Of a DNA stretch of 64,000 nt, positions 46,382 to 58,789 are shown piece by piece. The translations under genes and the position numbers were made by a program. Position 1 is the stretch's first letter. Each line of letters begins with the position of its first letter. The notes beneath the pieces are model-generated. The model did no database searches, was not told the origin of the DNA, and saw only the letters and a program-made list of their open reading frames with translations. Source of the stretch: Neurospora tetrasperma FGSC 2508 (lineage: Eukaryota > Ascomycota > Sordariomycetes > Sordariales > Sordariaceae); NCBI RefSeq assembly GCF_000213175.1, contig NW_009799103.1, forward strand, positions 2,508,033-2,572,032, given 5' to 3'.

Positions 46382-47367
46382 GATGCAGTGGACTGCAATC
46401 TTTGCTAGCAACGACGTACAATACACGCTGCCTTCATTTAGCTGAGAGAAATCAGTGTTAATGCTGTGTAAAGGCCAACTGGATATTCTTTTTTTTTTTT
46501 TTCTTTTCCTTTTTTTTTTTTTTATGAAGATACACCTGAGGGTGACCCGTGATCAGTTGCCTCAACACCACGAGCCATCACATCAACAATGGCCCCATTA
46601 CCTCTGTTAGTGGCCGCCATGGATCAGATGGAAATGTCGATTTCCCTTCAGCCAGGCAGCCGGAACGTTCCTACCAAGCATGTACAGTCAAACAGTAGGC
46701 AAAATATCTGAAGGGGATCAAAGATTGTAACGAAAAGAACTCGATTTTACAGGATGATAGATTGATTTAAACCGTTTGCTTGGGGGGCGGCTGCGTTATA
46801 TTCACCTCTCCGTACCAGCCCGGCACACAATCAACCATTGTTGAGCCTGGAAATGACTTCCTCAGTAGTCCTGAACTCCCTGTGCGTCAGCCATCGTCGT
46901 GATCGCTTCCTTCGACTGCACATAGCGTGCATTCGACTATATAGACCAGTGCCTTCTCCTATGTAGGCCGTGCAAGCAAGCATGATGCAGACCTTCAGCA
47001 ATCAGTCCCGACAGTAGAGCGCCCACACGTCGTTACCATCTTGCACAGGTCGTGTTACTTAATTGTACTTGTTTTTCCTCATTGCAAGTTGCTATCGTAT
47101 CTCTCCCACTGTGCCCGGAATGAAGAGGACTACAACTCATTTCTGGGAGTTCACGCGAACATAGTTGCGGCAGCTCCTACCCCCCATCTAACAGTCTCGC
47201 CGAGCTGACCAAAGTAAACCAGCAAACAGGTCACCTATTTAAACATACACGCACAACTCCGCCAACTCCCTGCAAACTCAAAGCAATGACCCTGGAGCTA
47301 CAGGCTGGGTATCAGATCCTACCAGCATTATCGACGCGAAGGTAGGAGAAGCGCGCACACCGCGACC
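46382..47367. other. Convergent intergenic region, carrier and SKT5
   Basis: The two 3' ends face each other. There are T-runs at about 46489-46523. No gene is seen. Confidence 0.6.
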
Positions 47368-50300
47368 TTACATCACAACCTATTTGTAACCCTTATTAGA
47401 ATCCGTCCAAAAGGAAAGAGGAAAGCAAAAGCCAGGAGAAGTGCACTTACGCAGTCGCTGTCGTTTTTCCCCTGCGGGATGCCCATCTCCTCAAAAGTAG
47501 CCGGTCCATTTCCGACAGTCTTGCCATCGGGATGCTCAATGTTGGATTTCCCACCAGCGCCCCCGTGCCCCGGCAGCCTTGTCGTACTGGCTGCACTCGG
47601 CGTCGGACTCGCGGAAGGCCCAGGGCTATGGGTAGGTTTACTATGTGGGTGAGGCGGTTGGTGTTGCTGTACTGGCGGTGCGCTTGCTATCCTTCCGATT
47701 CCAGCTCCAGATGGACCTTGGCCTCCATTCGAACCCGGTCTGCCTCCCGTAGCTAGACTGTCCAATCTATCTGGCCTTGGCATGGGACCACCGTTCCCGG
47801 GAGTCGGAGTGCCGGTCGGGAACCGCCCAGGCATAGGAGGAGCACCCTGCCCATGACCGTAAACATCGCTGTTTGGTCTGCTGCTGTTTGTCCTAGAGCC
47901 ATAGCCTGGTTGCGCGCCACCACTCATCACGGGCGGAAGGCCTGGACTCTGTTGAGGACTATGCATGGCACCTCCAACCTGCTGAGCCGGAGGATAATTG
48001 CCAGCATTCGGATTGGGCTTCTGTAGTCTTTGTCTCATGGGATCGCCAATGGGTGCAGCGGAGGGCGGAATGCCGGGACCAGCACCTCCACTCATCCGCT
48101 GTGGCGAGGGTCCGGGACCGACATCATGTGGAGGGCGATAGCTGTTTTGTCTGTAATCAGGTCGAGGGCCGGAGCCAGGGCCGGGGCCAGGTCCGGGACT
48201 GGGTTGTCTATACCCAGGTGAGACCTGTGGTTCCCAAGCACCAACTGCCCCGGGAGGAACTCGGCCTCGAGGCCCGGGGCCTTGTGGTGCAGAAGGACCG
48301 TTGGCTGAGTTAGGCCGGATCCCGAAAGCGCTCATTGGCCGGTCGGCATGTGGACCACCCGAGCTTGATGACGGGCGGATTCCCGGGTTGAAATGAGGTG
48401 CTAGGGGTTTCGCAGACAGATAGTTCTGCTGCATGTGTGGTGGAGGAGACGGGTGACGCATATCGTCTTCCGGATACGGTGCGGTGTTAGTACGCGCTCT
48501 GAGCGGCGGAGGCCTAGTGTCCTCGGGATACGGTGCCGTGGACTTGGACCGCAAGGTCAGGTTCAGGTTCAGGTTCGGGTTCGAATCGAAATTGACCGTA
48601 AAGGCAGGCGGTCTATTCGCGTTTCGTGCAGGATCCGGAAAGTCAATCTGATCATGGCCGATTGCCGATCCCTGAGACGCTTTGACAGGAACCGGAGGCA
48701 CGTTGTCGCCGGGATCACCCTCACTCAGGGTAGGCAACACTTCCGGGGCTCTTGAGAACCGCTCAGGGCGCTTGCCGCGCTGCGAGCCGTGCTGAGACTT
48801 GATACGCGTAAGTGTGGTTGTTTCGTGGTCCTGCTTCGTCAGCGTCTTGGACTGGCTCAGTGAATCCAATCTGGTCATGGCATCCTTGTTTCCATGCTCC
48901 GCCGCCTTTTCGTACCACTTTCGTGCCTCGATGACATTCTTTTGTACATGAATACCTATTTCATGATAGTATCCCATGGCAAACTCGCCTGTCGCTAAGC
49001 CGGCGTTGGCTGCATCCAGAGCGTACTTATACGCGAGTGCCTCATTTTTGGAAAAGGCACCCTCGAAGCCGAACAAAAACCACCTGCTAACACCCAACGC
49101 AGCTTCGCTTTGTCCCTGGCGTGCAGCAAGGCCGTAGTAGTGAAGGGAGTAGGTTGGATTGAAGTCGCACCCGAGCTGACTGAGTTCATACGCCTGACCC
49201 ATCTTTAGCTGTGCCTTGGGGAAGCCGAGGTATGCCGCCTTCTCGATATACTGGCGAGCGACGACCAAATCAAACGGGAGAATGTCTTCGGGAATGGTAA
49301 TGTCGGGAAGCTCTCGGGAAAGAAGCAAGCCGTACACATAAGCGCCCTGCGGAGAGTCCTCATCGGCCGTGTCGGCTGCAAGCTGGATCATGTCGAGGCC
49401 CTGCAGAATATCCTTGTGGAAGCCGTGCTGGCCCATGAGGTGTATCATGCCTAATCGGTAGTTGGAGGCGGTATCCTTCATCCTCACGCCGGCCTCGTAG
49501 TGCTTGATGGCGTTGGGGATGTCGTTGGAGTTTTCGTAGAGCATGCCCATGCGGTATTCGGCCCTACCGTATCCGTTCTCTGCCGCCCTCTTGTAGTGGG
49601 CGTAGGCTTCCCGCTTGTTCTCGCGATATCCAAACTTGCCGAACTCCAGCCATTTTCCCTTCATAAAGTTCGCCTCGGGATGATCTTGGCTTGCCAGGTA
49701 CTCGATGATGTTGAGAGCGTCGACGCGCAATTCGTGCTCTGTCGTAGGCGTCGATGGCCGTTCCCTTCCCTTCCCGTCACGCTTCCAGTCTCTGGCGGCG
49801 GCCTCCTGGGCTATGTCGACCCAAATCAACGAGTCGCGCGCCCATGTCACCTGCATCGAGACATTGTTGGAGTGAAGGACCAGGGTGCGGGCCTGGTAGA
49901 GGATCTCTTCCTTCTCCTCGTCGCTCGGAGGGATGTTCTCGCCCTTGACCTTGGGGAAAGGGGAGAACGAGGGAGCGTCCATGGCTGATGACCGGGCGCC
50001 GGAGCGTTGTTGGAAAGGCTTGAACCTGTTTGTTGCCCACCAAGGTTGGGCAAGCCGTCAGCAGCAGGTCACCTTGCATTTATAGATTGCGGTATACAGC
50101 GCATCGACATGTGCCATACGCGCATAAACGCCCCACCCGAACGGAGGGATCCTGGAACTCCCCCTCTGCTGGAAGCCAGCGTACCGGTATGGATCCCCTC
50201 CCCTGGGCAGGTTGGTCGGTGGGATTCAGGGTCGGGTGTAGACTTACGTCTTTTCGTCTTGTCGTTGGTCCCTGTTCTTCGCACTACCGATGGTGCCGTT

Positions 50301-50713
50301 GTTGTTTTGAGGATCGACTTCACGAGCTTCGAGTTCCATGCGTTGGATGTCCTTTTGCATGTTCTGAGGCACCTCTGGCATTACCCTGTAGAAACATATC
50401 GCAACATGTCCGTTAGCCTCTCAGCGCTCGCCGTTCAGCGGCTCAGCCCTCCACTCAGCCCTTTTCCACCTGCTGGCGGAGCCTTGTAGCAGATTCGTCA
50501 TTTCGCAAGCCATGCAACTCCGGTCCAATATTACTATGTAGATCGGACCCGACGGCGCAAAATGTATGTAGTTGATAATTTGCGGTCAAATTGATGAGGC
50601 ACTTGTAGGGCGGGCAAGAAAGTGGCTTACCGTTGCGGGGCTGGTGCGACAACTTCGGGCATGAAATAGTCATCATAGCCTCCAGGGACAAACGTTGCGC
50701 CGAAGGTAGGCAT
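47368..50713 (-). CDS. SKT5: Chitin synthase activator, SKT5/CHS4 family (Sel1 repeats, CaaX)
   Basis: Skt5/Chs4 proteins bind and activate class IV chitin synthase (Chs3 type) at sites of wall growth; a C-terminal lipid helps membrane attachment. Four exons join in frame: 50631-50713, 50248-50385, 47451-50025 and a 12-nt last exon 47368-47379, giving 935 residues. The first two exons encode a short N-terminus (MPTFGATFVPGGYDDYFMPE, then PEVPQNMQKD) that splices into FKPFQQRSGARSSAMDAPSF. The ATG at 49982 is therefore internal. Residues ~90-180 hold the conserved SPFPKVKGENIPPSDEEKEEI region, and ~185-460 are Sel1-like repeats (YAHYKRAAENGYGRAEYRMG, YEKAAEHGNKDAM). The rest is Pro/Gly/Gln-rich and disordered. 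Splicing after TGC (47451) adds GTT GTG ATG TAA, giving the farnesylation-type box C932-V-V-M. The start at 50713 is the first ATG in that exon. Further upstream coding exons cannot be excluded. Confidence 0.88.
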
Positions 50714-53143
50714 TTCGGGGGAGTCTTTTTCTGTAAATAGGGCCAGGGGCAACAGTGGTGACAATGGCTCCAATGGCTTGGCCGCGACTGTATAAGTTCC
50801 CGAAAACGTAGGTATTCGTCAGCACATCCGCCCACTATGTCCAGAATGTCCGGTCTGACAACTTTAACAGTAAATCCCGTCCAAAAGCATACAGTAGTAG
50901 TAGTAGTAGTAGTAGTGTGAGCAGCGGCTCCCCCACTTCCGGTGTCGTGGTAGAAATGTAAGGTATGTAGAGGTATGTAGCCTAGTGGGTTCAAGCTTTG
51001 TCGTTCTGACGGCCGCAAAGAGAGAAAGGGAGAGAGAGGGGTTGCGGGGACGTTTGCAGGGGAACTTTAGCAAGTCAGGAGGGGCGCCAAGTTGAAGCTT
51101 CGGTGTACTATAGTCTTCCACTACTTGCACAGGTAGACGTGGGATGCTGCGATTGTATTGGTGTCGTCCGGTGTCTTTGATGATGTCGATGGTTGCGATG
51201 ACTGAAAAAGTTAAAGAAAAGAGAAGCTTGGTATGTCGAGAACGGAGGAGAATGCTTCCTATACGAAAGCAAGCAAGTCTCAAGAAAAAAGGTCTCTTGT
51301 CTCGAAGGGAGCGCCCGTGATCTCTCGACAGCTCGGCACAGCCAGGCAGGGCGACCCGCATAATAAAATGGAATAGCACGGAGCAAGGTAAGGTAGGGTA
51401 CCCATAACTTCAACAAAGCAAGGGTGAAGGTCTCGAAGAGCTTGCTTGGCTTACGCCCCTGGGGACAGGCAATATGCAGTTCCAGAGTGCTCTATGGGTG
51501 ATGGTGTGTGTAGCGAGTGTATGTTGCGGATGCCAAATCCGGGTCTCGCACGGGATGCGACCAACGTCCAATTTCATGGCCCAGCGGACCAGCCCGAATC
51601 CAGCGGCAACAGTGTGGCTTGGTGCCTGACTCTATTTTTGAATCGCCTCCTAGAGTGTATCGAGAGTGAAGATGGTAGTGATGGTTGCAGATTTTGAACA
51701 CCTTCATATCTCCCACTGCCTCGCCTGGTTTGCTCGCAACTGGAGAAGAGCCTCAACTCAACTCTGGAGCGAGGTGTATAAGCAGTGTACTGTGCGATGT
51801 ACATGCGGCGATAGAGTGACTCTGCCCTGCTGTGCCTCTGTCGATGGCAACTTGGCGGCCGCTGGGAGTTTGTGTTTGACGCTCTCGGCCCCTGACTGGT
51901 CAAGTGCGTCGAATATTCGGTGCATGTGAGACCTCCACATTCCCATAGTTACAAGTAGTTGGGTGGTACCCAGTGCCAGTCCGAACACCCACGCTTGTTG
52001 TCCGCCCTCATAGACATGACGGATGCAAACACTATAAGAATAGCGCTTCAAGGCGAGTGTCTACATACCTTTTGAGCGCGAGGCTTTGACATTAGCCTCC
52101 TGGAGGGTTAAAGTCTGTTTTGTCCGGGACGTCATGGTGATCGTGGACCTCTGCGTTCGAAGCGCCACTGTCGACGGTAGGTAGTTCTGACAGAAAGCAA
52201 GATCTAGGTTGTAGTAGAATGGAAGCAACAAAGAAGAAAAGACCTGTAAGGAGGAGCGAGTAAAGATATCGAGGTTGTGGATCTAGGTCTCGAAGTAGGA
52301 GGTCGTGTCCAGGGATGACATTCTGGAACATCACTAGTCGAGGGGAGTTCACCATGTTTTAGATCGTGCAAGTTGAACAAACCGGAAGAAATTTCCAGCT
52401 CTCCAGTCTTCACCTATGCCGGGCAAGTGCGCATCTCGTCAACCGCATCAGTCAGGTGAACCCATTCCCTTGGACTCATTACATGCCACAAGCCCTGTGA
52501 GCGGAACTGAAGGCGTAACACGACCCCGTTGAGTGAGACTCGTTCGTGCCTTCAGCGCAAAAGAGTGTACACTACTATAGTGTAGTGTAAAATGGCCATC
52601 AAGGTACAGGAACTAGGTAGAAAGCCGCTATCACAACACGCTATCGATAAGCTATTCCACCGAGCAGGAACAAACCCGTGCACGAGCCAGCTGCTCCAAT
52701 CGCCTGCAGCTGGCGGGGTCGTGGAGCTCGACCCAGCACTCAGCGGGCGCATGCCAAGCAAGCTGGCATCAGCTCCCACTTACCAAAACGTCACCCCGTC
52801 AGCCTGCCGCCGTGACGCCCCCAAGACAGCAAGCATCCAACCATCAGCCTCGACACCAAACTACGTACCTACATCCATCGCCTCGTTTCCCATGACAAGC
52901 CAAAACTATCAACAAAATCCCGACGACAAGCCATAAACCATCGCCGGTCTATCTAGTACCACAACAATATCCACTCCGAGTTAGAGTACACATACGCGAC
53001 GCATCTACCCAACCGTCATTTCGATTTGCCGCCCGCGATAGCTTCAAAAACCACCTCGAAGCTAGAACATCAAACGAACCTCGACTTGCCGCACCCTCAG
53101 ATCACCACCACAACACCACAACCAGACACCACAACCGCCCAGC
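50714..53143. promoter_or_regulatory. Divergent region, SKT5 and RPN12
   Basis: About 2.4 kb lies between the first SKT5 exon and RPN12. A TAG trinucleotide array is at 50892-50916 and TAGTGTAG is at 52578-52585. SKT5 leader exons may lie here; the frame before 50713 stays open back to about 50815 and could continue a coding exon. One small membrane-type frame (52092-52355, minus) is listed separately. Confidence 0.5.
52092..52355 (-). CDS. Possible small membrane protein, 87 codons
   Basis: An ATG-started frame with one clear hydrophobic segment (YLYSLLLTGLFFFVASILLQ, about residues 30-49) and a hydrophilic acidic/His tail ending NPPGG. Third codon positions lean towards C and T as in the neighbouring genes. 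There is no family resemblance and no splice evidence. It lies 1.4 kb upstream of SKT5 on the same strand, so it could be a short independent gene, part of a leader transcript, or chance. Confidence 0.25.
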   Translation of the reverse strand: MVNSPRLVMFQNVIPGHDLLLRDLDPQPRYLYSLLLTGLFFFVASILLQPRSCFLSELPTVDSGASNAEVHDHHDVPDKTDFNPPGG

Positions 53144-54156
53144 ATGGCAGAACGACAACTCACCCAAATCCTCACCCAACTCCAGACCTCCGCCTCCTCC
53201 CTCTCCTACACCGACTCCTCCGCCCTCCTCTCCAAAGCCAAGCTCTTGCTTCTCCAACTCAACGCGCTGACCCCGACCGCGCCCGGCTCCGCCTCCAACC
53301 CCTCCCTCTTCTCTCTCGCCCGCCAAGTCTACGAGCAAGGCGCCCTGGCCTCGATTCGCGCCAAGAACCCCGACGCCTTTTTGCGCTACGTCAGCCAGCT
53401 CCAAGGGTTCTACGAGCTCGAGAGTACTGTCGGTACCGGTGCTGCTGGTGGCAGGATCGCCGGTGCGGACGCAAACAGGGAGGAGAAGAACAAGGTCACG
53501 GGCTTGTATTTGCTGCTGCTGTTGACGCAGGGACAGTATGCCGAGTTCCATAGCGAGCTGGAGGCGCTGAGCACGAGGCTGGGTGGCGCGACGCGCGAGC
53601 TGGAGGCGGATAGATATCTCGGGTATCCCATCAAGCTGGAGAGGTGGCTGATGGAGGGGAGCTATGATCGTGTGTGGAAGGCAATGAAGAAGGGGGAGGT
53701 TCCTTGTGAGGAGTATGGAGTTTTTTCCGAGGTTCGTGGGTTTTCTTTTCTTGCGTCTTGCTTTCTTTACCTTTCCCTGCCCCCAATCCTCTCTCGCTCC
53801 ATCCCCAGCAACGATATCATGATTAACTATCTGTACCACATTAATCACTAACCACCACACCCTACTGTCAACAGATCCTCACTTTCCAAATCCGCTCCGA
53901 AATCGCCTCCTCCTCCGAGCGCGCCTACCCCTCGCTTCCCATCTCCTCCACCAAGTCACTCCTCTTCCTCGAGTCCGAGGGCGAAGTGGTCGAGTTCGCC
54001 CGCTCCCGCGGCTGGCTACTCAAGGACGGCCACATCTACTTCCCGTCTGCTGAGCCGACGACGGAGCAGGCCGGTGCCGAGCAGGAGAAGCCCTTCAGCC
54101 GGTTGATCATTGAGAATACGCTGGGCTATGCTAGGGAGTTGGAGACGATCGTCTAA
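53144..54156 (+). CDS. RPN12: 26S proteasome regulatory subunit RPN12
   Basis: Rpn12 is a PCI-domain subunit of the proteasome lid that completes lid assembly and its docking to the base. Two exons (53144-53731, 53875-54156; intron of 143 bp with a GTTCGT donor) give 289 residues, close to the family length. Features include an N-terminal helical region (QILTQLQTSASS...LLSKAKLLLLQLNAL), the LARQVYEQGALASIRAKN segment, and LLLLLTQGQYAEFHSELEAL. YPIKLERWLMEGSYDRVWKA is the Rpn12 signature, and the C-terminal winged-helix part has IRSEIASSSERAYPSLP. The exon junction joins GVFSE to ILTFQIRSEIA. A Gly/Ala-rich insert (about residues 98-112) is lineage-specific. The start follows a CAGCATGG context. 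Confidence 0.94.
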
Positions 54157-54637
54157 GCAGTAGAAAAACAACAAAGTGGCTGGCCGGTGTGGCATGGGTT
54201 GGGTTGGGTTGGTTTACGCAAGCGTTTTTAAACGATGGTCCTTAGAGGTTTAGCTACATAGGCAGAACAGAGGCCACGTACAGATACACTATTTACCGTT
54301 GTGTTCCGTGTGTCGCCTATATGTATACACAAACGTGATGAACAATATCACGGCTTGCGTCTGGCATAGTATTATCTAATCGACAGTTCAGGTGACAACG
54401 ACTTTTATGCTCGGGTTATAGCACACGAACTTACTTGGTGGCAGGCAGTAATTGTTATGCAACAGGCGCGTCCAAAACAGTTTTGTCTTTCCTTTTCTCT
54501 TCTCCCCTGTTCTTCCTGCAGAAGAAAGCAAGAAACGCGATCATTATACCTACTTTAACTGTACTTTAACTACTTCTTTACTTGTCATCAAAACCCCCAT
54601 CATCGTGTAGCACCCACCGCATACACACCCACCCCTT
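54157..54637. other. Convergent intergenic region, RPN12 and alpha-COP
   Basis: The two 3' UTRs face each other over 481 bp. No other element is seen apart from a GGGTT repeat near 54193-54211. Confidence 0.6.
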
Positions 54638-57600
54638 TCAAGCAAACAGCTTCAGGCCACTGCCGTGCTTTCCGACCTCGCAAACCTCGCAGACTGTGCA
54701 CACCGTGCCCTTGTACTTGGTGTGGTACTTGGCTCCGTCAAATGCGCACTCCTCGTAAGGGGTACCGCTGTAGATGGGCGTGAAGCTGGCAGCGCAGATC
54801 TCAAACTCGGCAAATTGATCGAACTCGATCTCCACGGCGTCGTGAGGGTTGCGCTCGCATTGCGCCTTGGTTCTCTTGGCCTGTTATTTTCAAACATGTC
54901 AGTGTCTCTACCCGAAAAAAATAAAAGGGTAAGGTTATATAGGTGATCACATACGCTCTCAGTGATCTTGGTGGCTCCTCCATTGGCCAATATCCTGTTG
55001 GCAAAGCTAAGGGCAGAGCTGTAGTTCTTGCTCCGCACAGCCAGGTTCATTGCGTTAAGCAAGGCAAGCTGGCGATGGGGAACCTCGATCTTGGGAATGG
55101 TGAAGTAGGCCGACAGTTCCAAGCTCCGCTTCTGGAGCGAGGGATCGCTGTTGACTTGGTCCGGAGAACCAAGTTGCCTGCGAGCCAGCTCGATGGACAT
55201 GGCAACCGAGTACTCGCAAGCAGAAGCGATGAGCTTCTTGGCCTCAGCCACCTCCCCATCACTGCCTACAGCGTTCACAAGGACGGAGTGCAGAATGCCC
55301 TTGAAGATCTTGACACCATCCTCGAGCTTGTTCGCCCTCATCGCGTCATAACCGCGCTGCAGGTCATTAGAAGCAAGGTACTCGAGGTCCCTGGGGATGA
55401 TAGGGAGAACCTTCCTGAGATCCGTCTCCTCGGGATTCCTGCGGACGTAGTTGACGAGGGGGTCCAGGCTAGCCGCGGCAGGGAGGTAAGTCTTGGATGC
55501 CTGGTAAACCTCCAAGAAGCGAGGCTTCAGCGGAGCGAAGTTGACAGCGCCAACCTGGCGGTTGAGCAGCTGCATTGCCGACTCAAAAGAACCACCCGCG
55601 ACGTGATCAACTGCAAGCGGTGAGTTCCGGGACCACAGATCCGCTTCACTGCTTGTAGCACCACCGGCATCCGCGCTTTCCACGTTGACGAAGCCCTCCT
55701 CGACTTCTGGAACAATGTCATCGCCCATGTCCCAGCCCGCAGCATCTTCGTCCTCATCGCCTTCGGCAAGAGCACCGGCCGTCTTGGTCGCAGGCTCATC
55801 AGCACCACCCTCTTCAAGACCTAAACCGTTGGGAGCGGCAGAGGGCTGGTCTTCCAGAGACAAGCCCTCAACCTCGCCAAGCAGGGCCTTTTCGAAGAAG
55901 GACTGCGAGGCCGCCTTTGTTGGCCAGTTAGCCTTGTATGTGGGAACCACGGGCTTGGGCGGTGTAAGGGGTTCACCCAGGGTGGGCATCGAGAGCTGGT
56001 CTTCTGTGAGACCAGTAGCCTCGAGGATTTCCTGGCACTCGTCTTCAAGCCCGTGAGACTTGGCAGTCATGTAGGCCAGGGGGTACAAATCGATTTCCTT
56101 GAACATCTGGATTCGGTCCTGGACCTCTCCCAGATAAAGGGCGTTCTGGAATCTCGAAGTGAAGTCACCACGGTGCTCAGCAATCTTGGCCATCCTCGAG
56201 AGCTTGTCATGATCGCCGGTGGTGAGGTAGAGGAACGAAAGCTTGTCAAAGTGTTTGAGCTTCTGGTAGCACATCTCCACGATCTGGTGGTTACCATGGG
56301 CGAGGGCCTCCTGGCTAAGTCTCGTCCAGAGCTTGGGCTTGTCCAGTTGCTTGGCCATCTCAACGGCGACCTCGAGATTACCGCACTCAATGGCAAGCTC
56401 GAACCTGGTAGTGGGATCCTGGACGAACTGGAGCGCAATCTCAGGATAGCCCTTCTTCTGAAGGTAGGCAATGATTGACTGGCCAACCAAGCTCGAGTTC
56501 TGGATAATGTGTAGCATTTCCTCGTAGTTACGCTTGACAAGCGCAAGCTTGAAGCGATACTCGGTGGGGTCAATCTGCAAAATCTTGGGCTTCGCAGCAC
56601 GATCAAGGCAGTACACGTTTCTACCCTTGACACGGGTGAGGTAAACAGTCTGGTCGAGGGTGCAAACGATGCCGTTATCCCCATTAAGAAGCGTGTACTT
56701 GACGTGGTTGAGAGTCGAGTAGAGCAGGACACCAGCGTCATCCCACGCAGCACTCTTGAGACGGATAGTCTCATGCAAAGTGCTAACCTGCTCCAGGGTC
56801 TTGGTCACAATTGTCACATTGTGCTTGCTGAGCAGAGCGGCGTAAAGACCATCGTTAGACCAGACAACGTATTTGACGCCAGTTACAGCCAGCTCGGCAG
56901 TGCTCTTTCTCTGCTGGATATCGTAGAGGTGAACAGCGGTCGGAGTAATGATGAGGAGGTTACCGGTGCCGCCAAAGTAGATGTCGGTAGTGCCAACAGG
57001 GGGCTTGAACGATCGCGTGGTGTTGTTGGTCAAGTCCTTGATATCGACGGTCTGGGTGGCAGTGTTGAGAACAGCGAAACGGTTGCGAGCCACAAACACA
57101 GCGGAGTTGCCCTGGCCCCGCTTGGATTCTGTGGGTTCGATAGCTCCAGAACCATCGCGAGGAAGGGTGATGAGCTCGTACGACCCACCATCCGCCGGGG
57201 AAGTGACCAAGATTGACCTCTCCGCGGGGTTGTAGGAGAGCGTTCTTGGGGGCACCCAAGGGCTTCCGAGCTTCTTGAGCGACAAAAGCGTGGGCGATTC
57301 GACATTCTTCTGGAAGTCGTACATCTTGACGTGCTTCTCCTTGGTAATGTAAAAGATGTTGTTCTGATAAACGGCAGAAGCGGGCCTCTCGCGCTCGAGC
57401 TTGAACACCATAACACCATTGTCGTGACCAGCAGCGAACAAGTTGATTTCCGGATGAGCAGCGATGACCCAGATCCTATCGTTCTCCCGCTTAAAGGTGT
57501 TGACTACGGTACGCTTGTTAAGATCCCATACGCGAATCGTCTTGTCCTCGCCGGCCGAAAGGATGAGGTCCTGGTGGGGGTGGAAAAGACAGCCGCTGGC

Positions 57601-58789
57601 GTTCTGGAAATGGCCGCGGCAGGTATCGACTTCCCACTATGGATATGGTTCAGTCAGCAAGTTGTCATCAGATGCACAAATCCTCACAACACGTACAGCC
57701 TTGGTCTCGCTCATGCGCCACAGCTTGATAAGGCGGTCGTCACCGGCGGACACGATCAAGGGCATAGTGGGGTGGAAGGCAACCCAGTTCACACCGCGGT
57801 CGTGGCCCTCGAGAACGAACTTGACAACGGCGTCGGTATTGCCGAACATGTCGGTCTGGTTGGCATTGGCGCGAGCAACTTGGTCCTCGAAGGACATGGA
57901 CGTGGGCGCGGAGTGCTTCTTGCGGAGGCCCGAGACTGTGACAAGACAAAATGGTCAGCCATCGATGTATTCCGCAAATATCCATGCCATCTTTCCCGGC
58001 CAAGGCACCACGTACTATCCCAAACGCGAACAGTCTGGTCGAGGGAGGCGGAAACGATGAGGTCCTCCTTGGGATGGAACTGGGCGCACATGACGTAGTG
58101 GTTGTGGCCCGTCATGGTGCAAAGCAGGGAGCGGTTCTGCCAGTTCCATATCCGAATCGTCTGGTCGTCACTAGCACTGACAATCCAAGGAAGCTCGTGG
58201 TGGAAGAAGACGGTGCGGATGTAGTCCAAGTGGCCGTTGAGTGTAAAGAGGCAGCGCCGAGTCTGGAGAGACCAGACCTTGATTTTGTAGTCGTCACCGC
58301 CAGATACGAAGAGGGGCTGTAACGGATGTGTAAGCTAGTTGTCGATATCCCGGGTTCGGCGCATCGAGGGAACAGGGAGCTCACCTGTGTCTTGTGGAAA
58401 TCAACGCCGCGGACGGGGCCATCGTGCTCTTCGAATCGGTCAATCAGGGTACCCATGCGGTAGTCCCATAGCTGAATGGTGGAGGAGTGGAGGGAGACGA
58501 GAATCCATGGTCTGGAGGCAAGGCCATGTTAGTTTCGCGTTTGGTTTTCTTGACAAGCGTAGACATCAAGACCCAAGGGTCAAGTGACGGGGGAGCTTCT
58601 GCTCTTTCGGGGGACGGAGAGGCTGACCGTTTAGGGTGGAAGGCAATGCCCTTTGCTCGCGACGACTTGGACTCGAACTGCGCACAGGGGTAAGGTAAGA
58701 TGTTAGACACGCTCGAGCTGGGGAGAAGGCGCATGGAGAGTGGACGACAAACAACGTACTTTGGTGAGCATTCCCGAGGAGGCCTGCAT
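54638..58789 (-). CDS. COP1: Coatomer subunit alpha (alpha-COP)
   Basis: Alpha-COP is a scaffold of the COPI coat that carries cargo from Golgi back to the ER; its WD40 head binds KKXX signals. Seven exons (58760-58789, 58628-58677, 58385-58511, 58016-58316, 57697-57935, 54955-57636, 54638-54880) give 1223 residues, the usual size. Residues 1-330 form a WD40 propeller ([65 protein letters not shown]). A second beta-propeller and an alpha-solenoid ([20 protein letters not shown]) follow. An acidic linker ([20 protein letters not shown]) precedes the C-terminal domain, which ends with the family's Cys cluster [10 protein letters not shown] and LKLFA. The start is either the first ATG (MQASSG) or the Met seven codons on (MLTKFES). 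All six junctions preserve frame. Confidence 0.97.

Noticed and set aside
52592-52936. 114-codon plus-strand frame upstream of RPN12
   Set aside because: Pro/Ser/Thr-rich with no motif, and within the RPN12 leader region.
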